Part shown: one piece after another, positions 9,059-17,969 of the stretch
Position numbering within the stretch: the stretch's first letter is position 1
Layout: each line of letters starts with the position of its first letter
NCBI GenBank assembly: GCA_013373265.1
Contig: JABXIC010000114.1
Span: 1-54,844 of the forward strand
Reading direction: 5' to 3'
From: Methylocystaceae bacterium
GTDB lineage: Bacteria; Pseudomonadota; Alphaproteobacteria; Rhodospirillales; Terasakiellaceae
Length of the DNA: 54,844 nucleotides
Program-made: the position numbers and the translations under genes
The notes under the pieces: generated by a model
Seen by the model: only the letters and a program-made list of their open reading frames with translations
Told to the model about the DNA's origin: nothing
Databases searched by the model: none

Positions 9059-9538
9059 TTATTCTTTCAAAGGGATGTTTAGCCCGACTTTGACACGTTC
9101 TGAAACGATGTTGGAATGGTAGCGATAGACGTTTGGGTTATCGGCAAAATATTGTTTGGCAAGTGCATCATAGGCTTGCAAGCTATCGGTTGAAATCACC
9201 ACAATAAAATCGACTTGACCGGAGATGAAGTAGCATTGCTGGACTTCATCAAGTGCCAGCATGGTCTTGCGAAAACTATCCAACAGGTCGCGGCGCACAC
9301 TTTCCAGTTTGACGTCGACGATTGCTAATAATTTTTCCCCAATAACTTTTGAGGACAGCACGGCGATGTCTGCCGCGATGGCACCTTCTGCGCGCAATCG
9401 CTTGATACGTCGTTGCACGGAAGAACGTGAAGAGCCGACCTTTTCTGCCAAGACTTCAGCCGAGAGGCTGTTGTTTTTTTGCAGAAGGTTTAACAACTTG
9501 CGGTCTATCTTATCCATCGTGATGGGCAAAATGCTCAT
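9059..9538 (-). CDS. Lrp/AsnC-family regulator, probable DadR-type
   Basis: A 159-residue feast/famine regulator. The N-terminal HTH reads IDRKLLNLLQ...SLSAEVLAEKVGSSRSSVQRRIKRL, and the C-terminal ligand-binding RAM domain carries VQQCYFISGQVDFIVVISTD. It diverges from D-amino-acid dehydrogenase with a 180-base gap containing an inverted repeat, the arrangement of known DadR regulators that respond to alanine. The first ATG at 9538 has a GG too close for a good ribosome site; the ATG at 9517 (MDKIDRK) matches the usual family start better. Confidence 0.85.
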   Translation of the reverse strand: MSILPITMDKIDRKLLNLLQKNNSLSAEVLAEKVGSSRSSVQRRIKRLRAEGAIAADIAVLSSKVIGEKLLAIVDVKLESVRRDLLDSFRKTMLALDEVQQCYFISGQVDFIVVISTDSLQAYDALAKQYFADNPNVYRYHSNIVSERVKVGLNIPLKE

Positions 9539-9608
9539 TCCTTTGTACGCCTGTGACGCAAAAAACCTGATTGGTTATTGATGATTGGGCACTTTATCAC
9601 CAAGTTCA

Positions 9609-9636
9609 ATGTAAATTAAACACTTAAGTTTTACAT
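9609..9636. promoter_or_regulatory. inverted repeat in the asnC-dadA intergenic region
   Basis: ATGTAAA (9609-9615) and TTTACAT (9630-9636) form a perfect inverted repeat with a 14-base A/T-rich spacer, midway between the divergent AsnC-family gene and dadA. Lrp/AsnC proteins bind such A/T-rich dyads, so this is a candidate operator. The repeat is visible; the binding is inferred. Confidence 0.45.
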
Positions 9637-9718
9637 CTTCCAACCGTTTAGCTTCCTTTTTGTAAAGCTCTTAAAGAAGGCTTTTGACGGTGGTCAACAT
9701 AGATTTGGAGTTGCAGGC

Positions 9719-10975
9719 ATGAAGGTATTGGTATTGGGCAGCGGTGTCGTCGGCGTTACAAGCGCTTGGTATCTCGCAAAAGCGGGCCATGCGGTGACGG
9801 TTGTTGACCGTCAGGAAGATGTCGCGTTGGAAACCAGCTATGCCAACGCAGGCCAAATCTCGCCGGGATATTCTGCCCCATGGGCTGCACCGGGTATTCC
9901 GTTAAAAGCGGTGAAATGGCTGATGCAGGATTTGTCACCTTTTTCCATCAATGCTAAGGAACTGGATGCAGAAACCATGGCGTGGATGACCCAGATGCTG
10001 GCCAATTGCACGGAAAAATCCTATCATAAAAACAAAGCGCGCATGATGCGTCTGGCTGAATATAGTCGCGATTGTTTTAAAGGGATTCGTAGCGAACTTG
10101 ATCTGCATTATGACGGGCGCCAAAAAGGCACCTTGCAGCTTTTCAGAACCAACAAACAAATTGAAGCTTCTAAAAAAGATATTTCCGTTTTGAAAGAATG
10201 CGGGGTGGACTATCAAGAACTGGACCGTGACGGCTGTATCAAATATGAACCCGCCCTTGGTCATGTGCCTGAAAAATTTGTTGGTGGGTTGCGTTTGCCC
10301 GGTGATGAAACGGGGGATTGCTATAAATTTACCAATGGATTGGCGGATGAATGTAAGAAGCTGGGCGTGGAATTTGTCATGAATACGGAAATTCAGGACC
10401 TGAAAATGTCCAAAGGGCAAATTGAACGTGTGGTGACCAATAAAGGCAACTATACGGCTGATGCCTATCTTGTTGCTTTGGGGAGCTATTCTAAAGCCAT
10501 GTTGAAACAAGTGGGTTTGGATATCCCGGTTTATCCGATCAAAGGCTATTCTCTGACGCTACCGATTAAAGATGCAGAGCGTGCGCCCCAATCAACAGTG
10601 ATGGATGAAACGTTTAAAGTCGCGGTGACGCGCTTTGATGATCGCATCCGTGTGGGCGGAACGGCGGAGATCGCTTCTTATAATACGGAACTTCTTGAAA
10701 AACGCCGCGCCAATGTGGAATTTGTCGTCAAAGACTTGTTTAATGGCGGCGGTGATGTGGAAACTGCTGAATTCTGGACAGGGCTGCGCCCCATGACGCC
10801 GGATGGTACCCCGATTTTGGGTGAAACTAAAATCGACAATCTGTTTTTAAATACCGGTCATGGTACCTTGGGCTGGACCATGTCATTGGGCTCGGCTAAG
10901 TATGTTGCAGATGTGATCAGCAGCACCCAGCCGGAAATTGAAAGTGAAGGCCTCTCTATTGCACGTTATAACTAA
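9719..10975 (+). CDS. dadA: D-amino acid dehydrogenase
   Basis: FAD-dependent enzyme that oxidises D-amino acids (typically D-alanine) to imino acids, passing electrons to the respiratory chain at the membrane. The 418-residue sequence starts with the dinucleotide fold VLGSGVVGVTSAWYLAKAG and has the family segments ETSYANAGQISPGYSAPWAAPG and TGLRPMTPDGTPILG and the C-terminal NTGHGTLGWTMSLGS. RidA and alanine racemase follow closely. This fits a D/L-alanine catabolic operon: racemase makes D-alanine, DadA oxidises it and RidA handles the imine. Confidence 0.95.
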   Translation: MKVLVLGSGVVGVTSAWYLAKAGHAVTVVDRQEDVALETSYANAGQISPGYSAPWAAPGIPLKAVKWLMQDLSPFSINAKELDAETMAWMTQMLANCTEKSYHKNKARMMRLAEYSRDCFKGIRSELDLHYDGRQKGTLQLFRTNKQIEASKKDISVLKECGVDYQELDRDGCIKYEPALGHVPEKFVGGLRLPGDETGDCYKFTNGLADECKKLGVEFVMNTEIQDLKMSKGQIERVVTNKGNYTADAYLVALGSYSKAMLKQVGLDIPVYPIKGYSLTLPIKDAERAPQSTVMDETFKVAVTRFDDRIRVGGTAEIASYNTELLEKRRANVEFVVKDLFNGGGDVETAEFWTGLRPMTPDGTPILGETKIDNLFLNTGHGTLGWTMSLGSAKYVADVISSTQPEIESEGLSIARYN

Positions 10976-11000
10976 GTCTATATAAAAAGGATTATAGAAT

Positions 11001-11384
11001 ATGGTAACCAAGACAGTCATCAATACGGATAAAGCGCCTGCGGCAATCGGCACGTATTCTCAAGCCGTTAAAGTCAATGACATTACATTTATCTCTGGTC
11101 AAATTCCACTCAACCCGAAAACCATGGAAATGGTTACAAGCTCTTTTGAAGACCAATGCGTACAAGTGTTTGAAAATCTTAAAGCCATTGCAGAAGAAGC
11201 TGGCGGAACGTTGAATGATCTGGTTAAAATCACGGTATTGCTTTCAGACCTGAAATATTTTGCACAGGTGAATGAAATCATGGAAAAATACTTTGATGCG
11301 CCTTATCCGGCACGCGCGGCTTATGCGGTTAAAGCATTGCCGAAAGATGCGGATGTGGAAATCGAAGCCATTCTAGCCGTATAA
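11001..11384 (+). CDS. ridA: RidA-family imine/enamine deaminase
   Basis: A 127-residue RidA (YjgF/UK114) protein, the enzyme that hydrolyses reactive 2-imino and enamine intermediates to keto acids and ammonia. Family motifs are visible: AIGTYSQAVKVND, FISGQIPLNP, NLKAIAEEAGG and the end segment PYPARAAYAVKALPKDADVEIEAI with its conserved arginine. It lies 25 bases after dadA, whose product is an imino acid, and 10 bases before alanine racemase. AAAAGGA upstream supports the ATG at 11001. Confidence 0.93.
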   Translation: MVTKTVINTDKAPAAIGTYSQAVKVNDITFISGQIPLNPKTMEMVTSSFEDQCVQVFENLKAIAEEAGGTLNDLVKITVLLSDLKYFAQVNEIMEKYFDAPYPARAAYAVKALPKDADVEIEAILAV

Positions 11385-11394
11385 GAGGGAACAT

Positions 11395-12474
11395 ATGGGC
11401 CGCCCAGCGACTGCAACCATCGACTTAGCAGCAATCAAGCATAATTATGATATCGCAAAGCGGCTCAGCCCCCAAGGGGGCAAGGCTATGGCTATCATTA
11501 AGGCCAACGCTTATGGTCATGGCGCGGTTCAGGTCGCGCATTATCTCGAAGATCATGTGGACGCCTTTGGTGTGGCCTGCATTGAAGAGGCGGTGGAACT
11601 GCGCGATGCCGGTATCACCAAGGCGATCTTGTTGCTAGAAGGTTTCTTCAGCACAGATGAACTTGATTATATCCGCCACCATAATCTTTGGTGTGCGCTA
11701 CATGATGAACAGCAAATCGCTGCCTTGGCGGCCTTAAAACCCGGCCTCAAAATCAATATTTGGCTAAAGATGGACAGTGGCATGCACCGTCTTGGTATTG
11801 CCCCGGAAAATTATGCCAAAGCTTATGAACGTTTACGTGGCTTGGATGTTGTTGATGAAATTGTGATGATGAGTCACTTTTCTTCAGCTGACGAACTTGG
11901 TTTGACTAAAACGCGCCAGCAGATAGAGTCTTTTGACCAAGCCACCAAAGGCATTGATGCGCCTATAAGTATCGCCAATTCCGCAGGTGTTTTGGCCCAT
12001 GATGACGCCCGGCGTCATTGGCAACGTCCCGGCATTATGTTGTATGGATCCAGCCCGTTTGAGGGCGGACAGGAAAATGCCGACCATTTAAAACCGACCA
12101 TGATGCTGACGTCAGAAATTATTGCGGTTCGTTCCCTACAAGCCGGGGATGCGGTGGGCTATGGGGAAAGATGGGTCTGTGACAAGTCCACCATTGTCGG
12201 CACCGTTGCTATGGGGTATGCCGATGGTTATCCGCGCCACTGCGTTGATGGGACACCTGTTATGGTGGATGGGGTGCGCACGCGGGTTATCGGGCGGGTC
12301 TCCATGGATATGATGACGGTTGACCTGAGTAATGTGCCCACGGCAAAAATCGGCAGTGCGGTTGAACTTTGGGGCGCGCATGTGTCTGTCAATGACGTGG
12401 CTGCATGTGCACAAACCATTTCCTATACTTTATTTACGGGCATCACAAAGCGTGTCCATAAATGTTATATTTGA
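11395..12474 (+). CDS. dadX: alanine racemase (catabolic type by context)
   Basis: PLP-dependent interconversion of L- and D-alanine. The 359-residue protein has the PLP lysine in [10 protein letters not shown] near residue 34, the MGYADGYPR motif that carries the catalytic tyrosine near residue 260, and [10 protein letters not shown]. It is the third gene of the dadA-ridA cluster, which suggests the catabolic DadX rather than the biosynthetic Alr, but the two cannot be told apart by sequence alone. RBS AAGAGGGA precedes the ATG. The next RidA gene starts 11 bases after its end. Confidence 0.93.
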   Translation: MGRPATATIDLAAIKHNYDIAKRLSPQGGKAMAIIKANAYGHGAVQVAHYLEDHVDAFGVACIEEAVELRDAGITKAILLLEGFFSTDELDYIRHHNLWCALHDEQQIAALAALKPGLKINIWLKMDSGMHRLGIAPENYAKAYERLRGLDVVDEIVMMSHFSSADELGLTKTRQQIESFDQATKGIDAPISIANSAGVLAHDDARRHWQRPGIMLYGSSPFEGGQENADHLKPTMMLTSEIIAVRSLQAGDAVGYGERWVCDKSTIVGTVAMGYADGYPRHCVDGTPVMVDGVRTRVIGRVSMDMMTVDLSNVPTAKIGSAVELWGAHVSVNDVAACAQTISYTLFTGITKRVHKCYI

Positions 12475-12485
12475 AAGAAAAAGAT

Positions 12486-12833
12486 ATGAGCATTGAACGT
12501 ATTCATTCCACTGAGCGTATGAGCCGCATTGTTAAACACAACGGCACTGTTTATTTGTGTGGGCAAGTTGCTGGTGATGCGGCGTGGGATATTAAAGAGC
12601 AAACCCAACGTACTTTGGATAAAATCTCGGCCTTGTTGGTTGAGGCGGGCAGCAGCCGGGATCAAATCTTGTCCACCACCATCTATATCCGTGACATGAA
12701 AGACTTTGCTGACATGAATGAGGTCTGGGATGCTTGGGTGGCTGATCATGAAAAACCAGCGCGCGCTTGCGTTGAAGCACGCATGGCCCGACCAGAAATT
12801 CTGGTGGAAATGAGCGTTATCGCCGCTTATTGA
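12486..12833 (+). CDS. second RidA-family protein (YoaB-like)
   Basis: A 115-residue RidA-like protein with the family segments [10 protein letters not shown], the helix [14 protein letters not shown], and the C-terminal part [20 protein letters not shown] containing the conserved arginine. I start it at the ATG at 12486 rather than 12462, because homologues begin at the MSIERI segment and the upstream codons overlap the end of alanine racemase. It is a diverged paralogue of the RidA at 11001 and is probably co-transcribed with dadA and the racemase. Substrate unknown; an imine product of the same pathway is likely. Confidence 0.88.
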   Translation: MSIERIHSTERMSRIVKHNGTVYLCGQVAGDAAWDIKEQTQRTLDKISALLVEAGSSRDQILSTTIYIRDMKDFADMNEVWDAWVADHEKPARACVEARMARPEILVEMSVIAAY

Positions 12834-12838
12834 CCCTC

Positions 12839-14245
12839 TTAAACAAAAGCCTGTTCATCATTGCTATGCAGGGTCATGACATCATGGATGGTCTGTAAGG
12901 CAAAGCGGCATTGGGTTGCACTTTCCGCAACACCAAGGCAGACCCGCACGGCATTTGGATTGTCTTCAACGACGCTGAAAATTTCTGCGGGTACGACTTT
13001 AATGGATCGGCTGCGCAGTTCGCCAATAAAATGATGAATATGTATGTGATCCGGTAATTTCAACCAAACATGAAAGCCATCCGGGTCACTTGTGTAGCAA
13101 TGTTCTGGCAGGATGGATTTTAAAATCATCTGCCGGGCTTGTGCTTCTGTGCGAATGGCGTTTATCATATTGTCTGCCAATCCGCTGTTAATCAAATGCA
13201 AGGCCATGGCCCGTGCCATGGGGGAAACCATCATGGCGGTGGAACGCAGCGCCATGGAGAGAGGGGCAAAGGTTTCTTGATTGGGCACACATAAAAATGC
13301 CACCCGTAAGGCGCTGGAAAGACATTTGGACAAGCCAAAAATATAGAAGCTTCTTTCCGGTGCATAAGATGAAAGCGGCGCAGCGCTGCTTGTGGGCAAC
13401 ATCCCATAAGGGTCATCTTCAATAATCGACACATCATATTGGCGCGCAATTTCGGCGATTTCTTTTCGACGGGGGACCGACCACGTCAGGCTGGTCGGGT
13501 TATGCATGGTGGGTGTGCAATAGAGTGCGCGCGCATCACCTTGTTCACATGCACGTTTAAAATCTTGCGGGCAAATGCCATCTTCATCAAGCTGAAGGCC
13601 CCGCACTGATATGTTGAAGCGCTGACAGAGAGACTTAAAGCCGGGGTATGTCAAATGTTCACAACAAATCGTTTTTCCCGGTTTGATCAAATGGGGCAAC
13701 AAGGCAAGTAACAGGCTTTGGGTACCCGGTGCAATCATCAACGTGTCGGCATGTGCAGGGCTATAGCGTTTTGACAGCCAGCGGGCAGCGTGGGTTCTTT
13801 CATCCAATGAGCCAATGAAGTCGTGATACCCGAAGATAGATTGGGTGGCGATATTGCGCACTGCTTCGGCCATTTCACGTTTCATCCGTGTGACCAGTTT
13901 TTGATCGTTGGGGATCGGGGGAATATTCATGCCCATGTCGATCTCTTTGATGGCGGGGCGTTTGAACGGATTTTCACGACCATCATGATGTACATCATGA
14001 ATACGGATGAATGACCCTTGTCCTACGCGAGAATCAATCAGTTCACGTTTTTGTGCCTGCTTGTAAGCTCTTGATATTGTCGTGAGATTAACATTCAGTT
14101 TTGCCGCCAGTTGGCGTTGGGGCGGCAGCTTTTGGCCTGCTTTTAAGCGACCGGAGAGAATGTCATTTTCCAAGGCTTCCACGATAGCAAGATAAACCGG
14201 CATGGCATTTTCTAAAGACTCGGGGAACCAGTGGTTCTCATCCAT
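12839..14245 (-). CDS. MocR/PdxR-type GntR regulator with aminotransferase domain
   Basis: A 468-residue fusion. The GntR winged helix at residues 15-85 reads LKAGQKLPPQRQLAAKLNVN and NLTTISRAYKQ. It is followed by a type-I aminotransferase-fold domain with PLP-pocket features (IIEDDPYGML, and the Schiff-base lysine in FGLSKCLSSALRVAF). MocR proteins sense PLP or PLP-amino-acid adducts and usually control an adjacent or divergent gene. The gene converges on the D-amino-acid operon (5-base gap to the second RidA) and diverges from ccoG. Repeated ATTGTATG elements lie in its upstream region. Confidence 0.9.
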   Translation of the reverse strand: MDENHWFPESLENAMPVYLAIVEALENDILSGRLKAGQKLPPQRQLAAKLNVNLTTISRAYKQAQKRELIDSRVGQGSFIRIHDVHHDGRENPFKRPAIKEIDMGMNIPPIPNDQKLVTRMKREMAEAVRNIATQSIFGYHDFIGSLDERTHAARWLSKRYSPAHADTLMIAPGTQSLLLALLPHLIKPGKTICCEHLTYPGFKSLCQRFNISVRGLQLDEDGICPQDFKRACEQGDARALYCTPTMHNPTSLTWSVPRRKEIAEIARQYDVSIIEDDPYGMLPTSSAAPLSSYAPERSFYIFGLSKCLSSALRVAFLCVPNQETFAPLSMALRSTAMMVSPMARAMALHLINSGLADNMINAIRTEAQARQMILKSILPEHCYTSDPDGFHVWLKLPDHIHIHHFIGELRSRSIKVVPAEIFSVVEDNPNAVRVCLGVAESATQCRFALQTIHDVMTLHSNDEQAFV

Positions 14246-14323
14246 GGGGGCGTGTCCTTTTATGTCGAAAATAGATGTATCAGTATTGGCTTAAGTGCCG
14301 CTATTTAAAATGGGTGGTTAAAA

Positions 14324-14395
14324 ATTGTATGTCATAAAATAAGCATACAATTGATGAATATATGCAAACAATATTGTGATTGTCATGATTGTATG
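14324..14395. promoter_or_regulatory. three ATTGTATG elements, candidate MocR operator
   Basis: ATTGTATG occurs at 14324-14331 and 14388-14395 in direct orientation, and its reverse complement CATACAAT at 14344-14351, forming a perfect 8-base inverted repeat with a 12-base spacer plus a distant direct copy 64 bases away. They lie between the divergent MocR gene and ccoG. MocR regulators bind repeated sites near their own promoters. The repeats are visible; the link to this regulator is inferred. Confidence 0.5.
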
Positions 14396-14440
14396 TTTCT
14401 ACCACGACTGTCAAGTCGGATTAAAGTCGAGGAAAGAAAC

Positions 14441-15871
14441 ATGTCACCGCTTTTGCCCCAATCAACCGATCAAGCAGCGCTACAGGCAAACCCTTTGTAT
14501 GAATCACGTAAGAAGATTCATCCCAAACCAGTGAAGGGGTTTTACCGTTCCCTTAAGAACAGCTTTATGTGGATCATGATGGTTGTTTACCATCTCACGC
14601 CTTGGCTGCCGTGGGATCGCGGCGTTGGTCGTCCGGATCAAGCCATCTTAATTGATATCTCTGGCGGACGTGTGTATCTCTTCAATTTAGAGATCTGGCC
14701 GCAGGATATTTATATATTGACCGGCCTGATGATTCTGGCTGCTGTGGGGTTGTTTCTATCCGCTTCTTTGATTGGTCGGGCCTGGTGCGGGTTTATGTGC
14801 TTTCAAACGGTCTGGACTGATCTGTTTATGAAAGTTGAAAGCTGGGTTGAAGGTGACCGTAATGCCCGCATTCGTCTGGATGCACAGCCGATGGGATTGA
14901 GCAAGTTTTTTAAAAGGGTGGCGAAGCATTCGATCTGGTTGCTGATTGCCGCTTTTGTGGCTTTGTCATTTCTCTGGTATTTCGATGATGCAGCACAAGT
15001 CACCAAAGATTTCTTGCATGGTGATCTTTCCGGCTGGACGTTGGCTGTCTTTGGTACCATTTTGGCGATGACCTATTTGATGGCCGGATTTGCCCGTGAA
15101 CAGGTCTGCACCTATATGTGTCCTTATGGTCGCTTCCAAGGGGTCATGTTTGACCAGCACAGTAAGGTCATTACTTATCAGGATTGGCGCGGTGAACCCC
15201 GTGGGAAAGCTGCACACAATACGGATTTTTCAAATCGTGGGGCCTGTATTGACTGTTCCTTATGCGTACAGGTCTGTCCCACAGGTGTGGACATTCGCGA
15301 AGGTCAGCAAATGGACTGTATCGGTTGTGGTCTCTGTATTGATGCCTGCGATAATGTGATGGAGAAGCTGAACCTGCCGAAAAAATTGATCTGTTATGAT
15401 TCTGCCCATGCCATTCAAGAACGCAGCAAAGGCCGTGAAGTTCGTTCCCCCTTATTACGCATTCGTGTGTTCTTTTACATGGCGGTTTTATTGGCAACGT
15501 TTGCCGCGATGGTGGTTAGTGTAAATATGCGTCCAGAGACAACGGTTTCTGTCTATCGTGATCGCGCGCCCTTTTATGTGACCCTGACGACAGGGGAAGT
15601 TCAAAATGCTTACACAGTCCGCATCATCAACAAAAGTAAAATGGAAAAGACGTACAGACTGGTGCCAACAGGTGCGGCAGATTTTGACTCAAAAATTATT
15701 GGATACCCTGAGGGCAACATCCTGGTGGAGTCTGGTAAAGTGGCTTCACTGCGGGTTATTGTAAAGGCTCACATCTCTCAAACACAGCAGCCTTTGACCT
15801 TTAACGTTCAATCATTAGAAGGCAAAACCATAACGTCCATTGATACCGTCTTTATCGGTCCAGACCAGTGA
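14441..15871 (+). CDS. ccoG: cytochrome c oxidase accessory protein CcoG (RdxA/FixG family)
   Basis: Membrane-bound ferredoxin-like protein involved in copper handling during cbb3 oxidase assembly. The 476-residue frame from the ATG at 14441 (after GAGGAAAG) has an N-terminal soluble part and several membrane helices. The CGFMCFQTVWTD and CTYMCPYGRFQGVMFD motifs, two 4Fe-4S clusters (CIDCSLCVQVCP and CIGCGLCIDAC) and a C-terminal immunoglobulin-like periplasmic domain follow. No ccoNOP or ccoI gene is nearby, which is unusual for it. No convincing FNR box was found upstream. Confidence 0.93.
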   Translation: MSPLLPQSTDQAALQANPLYESRKKIHPKPVKGFYRSLKNSFMWIMMVVYHLTPWLPWDRGVGRPDQAILIDISGGRVYLFNLEIWPQDIYILTGLMILAAVGLFLSASLIGRAWCGFMCFQTVWTDLFMKVESWVEGDRNARIRLDAQPMGLSKFFKRVAKHSIWLLIAAFVALSFLWYFDDAAQVTKDFLHGDLSGWTLAVFGTILAMTYLMAGFAREQVCTYMCPYGRFQGVMFDQHSKVITYQDWRGEPRGKAAHNTDFSNRGACIDCSLCVQVCPTGVDIREGQQMDCIGCGLCIDACDNVMEKLNLPKKLICYDSAHAIQERSKGREVRSPLLRIRVFFYMAVLLATFAAMVVSVNMRPETTVSVYRDRAPFYVTLTTGEVQNAYTVRIINKSKMEKTYRLVPTGAADFDSKIIGYPEGNILVESGKVASLRVIVKAHISQTQQPLTFNVQSLEGKTITSIDTVFIGPDQ

Positions 15872-15962
15872 CTTTGATGAGGGGGCAGGTGAAGGTTGAA
15901 TATGTGATAAATACTGTTACTGTTCATTCTTCATCCACTCCCTTTCATAGGTGTAAACGGTT

Positions 15963-16886
15963 TTGGCAAAAGAGAAGAAAATCTTTCGCGGCGACATTTC
16001 CAACATTGACTTGCGCATGTTGCGTATTTTTAAAGCTGTTGTGGAATGTGGCGGGTTTGCTGCGGCTGAAGTTGCTTTAAATATCAGCCGTTCTGCCATT
16101 AGTGTGGCGGTTTCTGATCTTGAAAAACGTCTTAAAATGACTCTGTGTCAACGCGGGCGTGCCGGGTTTGTCCTGACTGATGAGGGCAAGGGGGTCTATG
16201 AGTCCATCCTGCAGCTTTTTACCTCGTTGGAGACCTTTAAAGCGCAAGTTAATGGGATGCATGCCCATTTGATTGGTGACCTCAATATCGGGATTGCCGA
16301 TAATCTGGTGACCATGGAACATATGCACATCAGTAGCGCCTTGGCCGCCCTGAAACAACAAGGCCCTGAAGTGCGCATCAATATCAAGATGGCAACCCCG
16401 CGTGATATTGAAAGTGGCGTGATCGATGGGGAACTCCATGTCGGGGTGGTTCCACAGGTGCGCACTTTACCATCCATCACCTATCATGAACTTTATGATG
16501 AAGTGGCCCATCTTTATTGTTGTGATGGCCATCCGCTTTTTGATGTGGCGCAATTGAGCAAGGGTATGGTGACATCTGCGGATACGGTTATCTCGAACTA
16601 TGCACAATCATCTAAGGTGAAAGAGATTGAGCAACATTTTAACGATACGGCGGAAGCATCTGACCGGGAAGGCATTGCCTTTTTGATCTTTACGGGGGCC
16701 TATATCGGTTTTTTACCCACCCACTATGCGAAACATTGGGTGGAGGCTGGCCGTTTGAAAGCTTTGATGCCGGAAGAATTTAACTATAAGACGACATATG
16801 CGGCGATTACACGTCAAGGTGCACGGCCTAACCGGGTCTTGGATACATTTATGGAAAAGCTTTTATCTGGTTCCAAGCGCCATTAA
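15963..16886 (+). CDS. LysR-family transcriptional regulator
   Basis: A 307-residue LysR protein. The HTH is DLRMLRIFKAVVECGGFAAA followed by SRSAISVAVSDLEKRL, and the effector-binding domain starts near GDLNIGIADNL. The start is uncertain: a TTG at 15963 gives an N-terminal extension of reasonable length before the HTH, but no clear ribosome site precedes it. Neighbours (ccoG upstream, a ZIP transporter downstream) do not reveal a target, and there is no divergent gene, so its regulon is probably elsewhere. Confidence 0.85.
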   Translation: MAKEKKIFRGDISNIDLRMLRIFKAVVECGGFAAAEVALNISRSAISVAVSDLEKRLKMTLCQRGRAGFVLTDEGKGVYESILQLFTSLETFKAQVNGMHAHLIGDLNIGIADNLVTMEHMHISSALAALKQQGPEVRINIKMATPRDIESGVIDGELHVGVVPQVRTLPSITYHELYDEVAHLYCCDGHPLFDVAQLSKGMVTSADTVISNYAQSSKVKEIEQHFNDTAEASDREGIAFLIFTGAYIGFLPTHYAKHWVEAGRLKALMPEEFNYKTTYAAITRQGARPNRVLDTFMEKLLSGSKRH

Positions 16887-16914
16887 TTCCGCGTTTTGAG
16901 GGGCGTTTTTTTGA

Positions 16915-17046
16915 ATGCAGCAAGAAATCATCAGACCCTTGTCTTATGAGGTGACTAAGCCCTTGGCTATTTATCAAGATTCGTTAACATGTCGTGATAT
17001 TGCTGAAAATTGTCGTATGATGGCAATCATCACGAAAGAAATTTGA
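16915..17046 (+). CDS. possible 43-residue peptide
   Basis: A short open frame from the ATG at 16915, preceded by GAGGGG at 16898-16903, encodes a 43-residue polar peptide with two cysteines (MQQEIIRPLSYEV at its start, ending ITKEI). It fills most of the 184-base gap between the LysR gene and the ZIP gene. There is no recognised family, so this is a weak call based on ribosome site and position only. Confidence 0.25.
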   Translation: MQQEIIRPLSYEVTKPLAIYQDSLTCRDIAENCRMMAIITKEI

Positions 17047-17070
17047 TCTTAGTAAAAGGACCCGCATTAT

Positions 17071-17790
17071 ATGGGTATTTCTGACACTCTTGTACTCTCA
17101 CTCCTTTATGCAACACTTGCAGGCGCTGCCATTCCGCTGGGTGCTTTTATTGCGAACATAGAGAACCTTAGACCGAATTGGTTGCAGAGAGAATTTCGTC
17201 ATAGTGTGATTGCGTTTGGCGGCGGGGTTTTGGTGTCGGCCATTTCATTTGTACTGGTGCCAGAAGGAGTAAAAGAAGTTTCTGCCGGCTGGGCCATCTT
17301 TGCCTTTTTGTTAGGCGGATTGTGCTTTTACATTGTGGATCGGATTATAGAACAACATCAAGGTCCTTATTCTCAGTTGATCGCCATGTTGACGGATTTT
17401 ATACCGGAAGCCCTTGCCATGGGGGCCATGCTTGCGACAGGCAACAATGCTTCCATTTTGCTGGTGCTTCTCATTGCTTCACAAAACCTGCCGGAAGGGT
17501 TTAATGCTTACCGCGAGATCATGGATAGCGGACACCATAAGTCGCGTACCGTAATGATCTGGTTTTGTCTGATGGTTCTTTTTGGTCCACTGGCGGCATA
17601 TGTTGGCGGTGAGTATCTGAGCGATAAAACTTTTGCGCTTGGGGGCATCATGCTGTTTTCTGCTGGGGGAATTTTATATCTGGTCTTTCAAGATATCGCC
17701 CCGCAGGCCTACCTGAAAAAACGCTGGTTACCGCCCTTGGGGGCCGTTTTGGGCTATAGCCTCGGTTTAATGGGGCATCTCTTCCTATAA
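17071..17790 (+). CDS. ZIP-family divalent metal transporter
   Basis: A 239-residue membrane protein with about seven or eight helices. Two metal-site helices of the ZIP type are visible: DFIPEALAMGAM in the fourth and SQNLPEGFNAYRE in the fifth, where the conserved HNxPEG is replaced by QNLPEG. ZIP proteins move zinc, iron or manganese into the cytoplasm. The substitutions at the binding site (Asp-Phe and Gln for the usual His) suggest altered metal preference. AAAAGGA upstream of the ATG supports the start. Confidence 0.75.
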   Translation: MGISDTLVLSLLYATLAGAAIPLGAFIANIENLRPNWLQREFRHSVIAFGGGVLVSAISFVLVPEGVKEVSAGWAIFAFLLGGLCFYIVDRIIEQHQGPYSQLIAMLTDFIPEALAMGAMLATGNNASILLVLLIASQNLPEGFNAYREIMDSGHHKSRTVMIWFCLMVLFGPLAAYVGGEYLSDKTFALGGIMLFSAGGILYLVFQDIAPQAYLKKRWLPPLGAVLGYSLGLMGHLFL

Positions 17791-17969
17791 TTGTGTAGGT
17801 GACTTCTGCGTTTTATCCAAATGGTTTTGTTGTTGCAATTCTTGATCTTCTTTGGGTTGTAAAAGGTTTATCTAGTCTATTTATTTTATAAAAAAAGGAA
17901 CTTTTAGTTTAATTTTTAATATGGTTTCCTATATACGATTCTACTTATGGTATCTATGGGGAGCGCGCC

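Noticed and set aside
14396..14440. Possible FNR/Anr box before ccoG
   Set aside because: TTGAT at 14350 is not followed at the right distance by ATCAA, so the TTGAT-N4-ATCAA pattern is not met.
16887..16911. Possible terminator with a T-run (GGGGCGTTTTTTT) after the LysR gene
   Set aside because: The T-run is good but only a four-base GC stem could be found, with a long loop, so it does not make a convincing intrinsic terminator.
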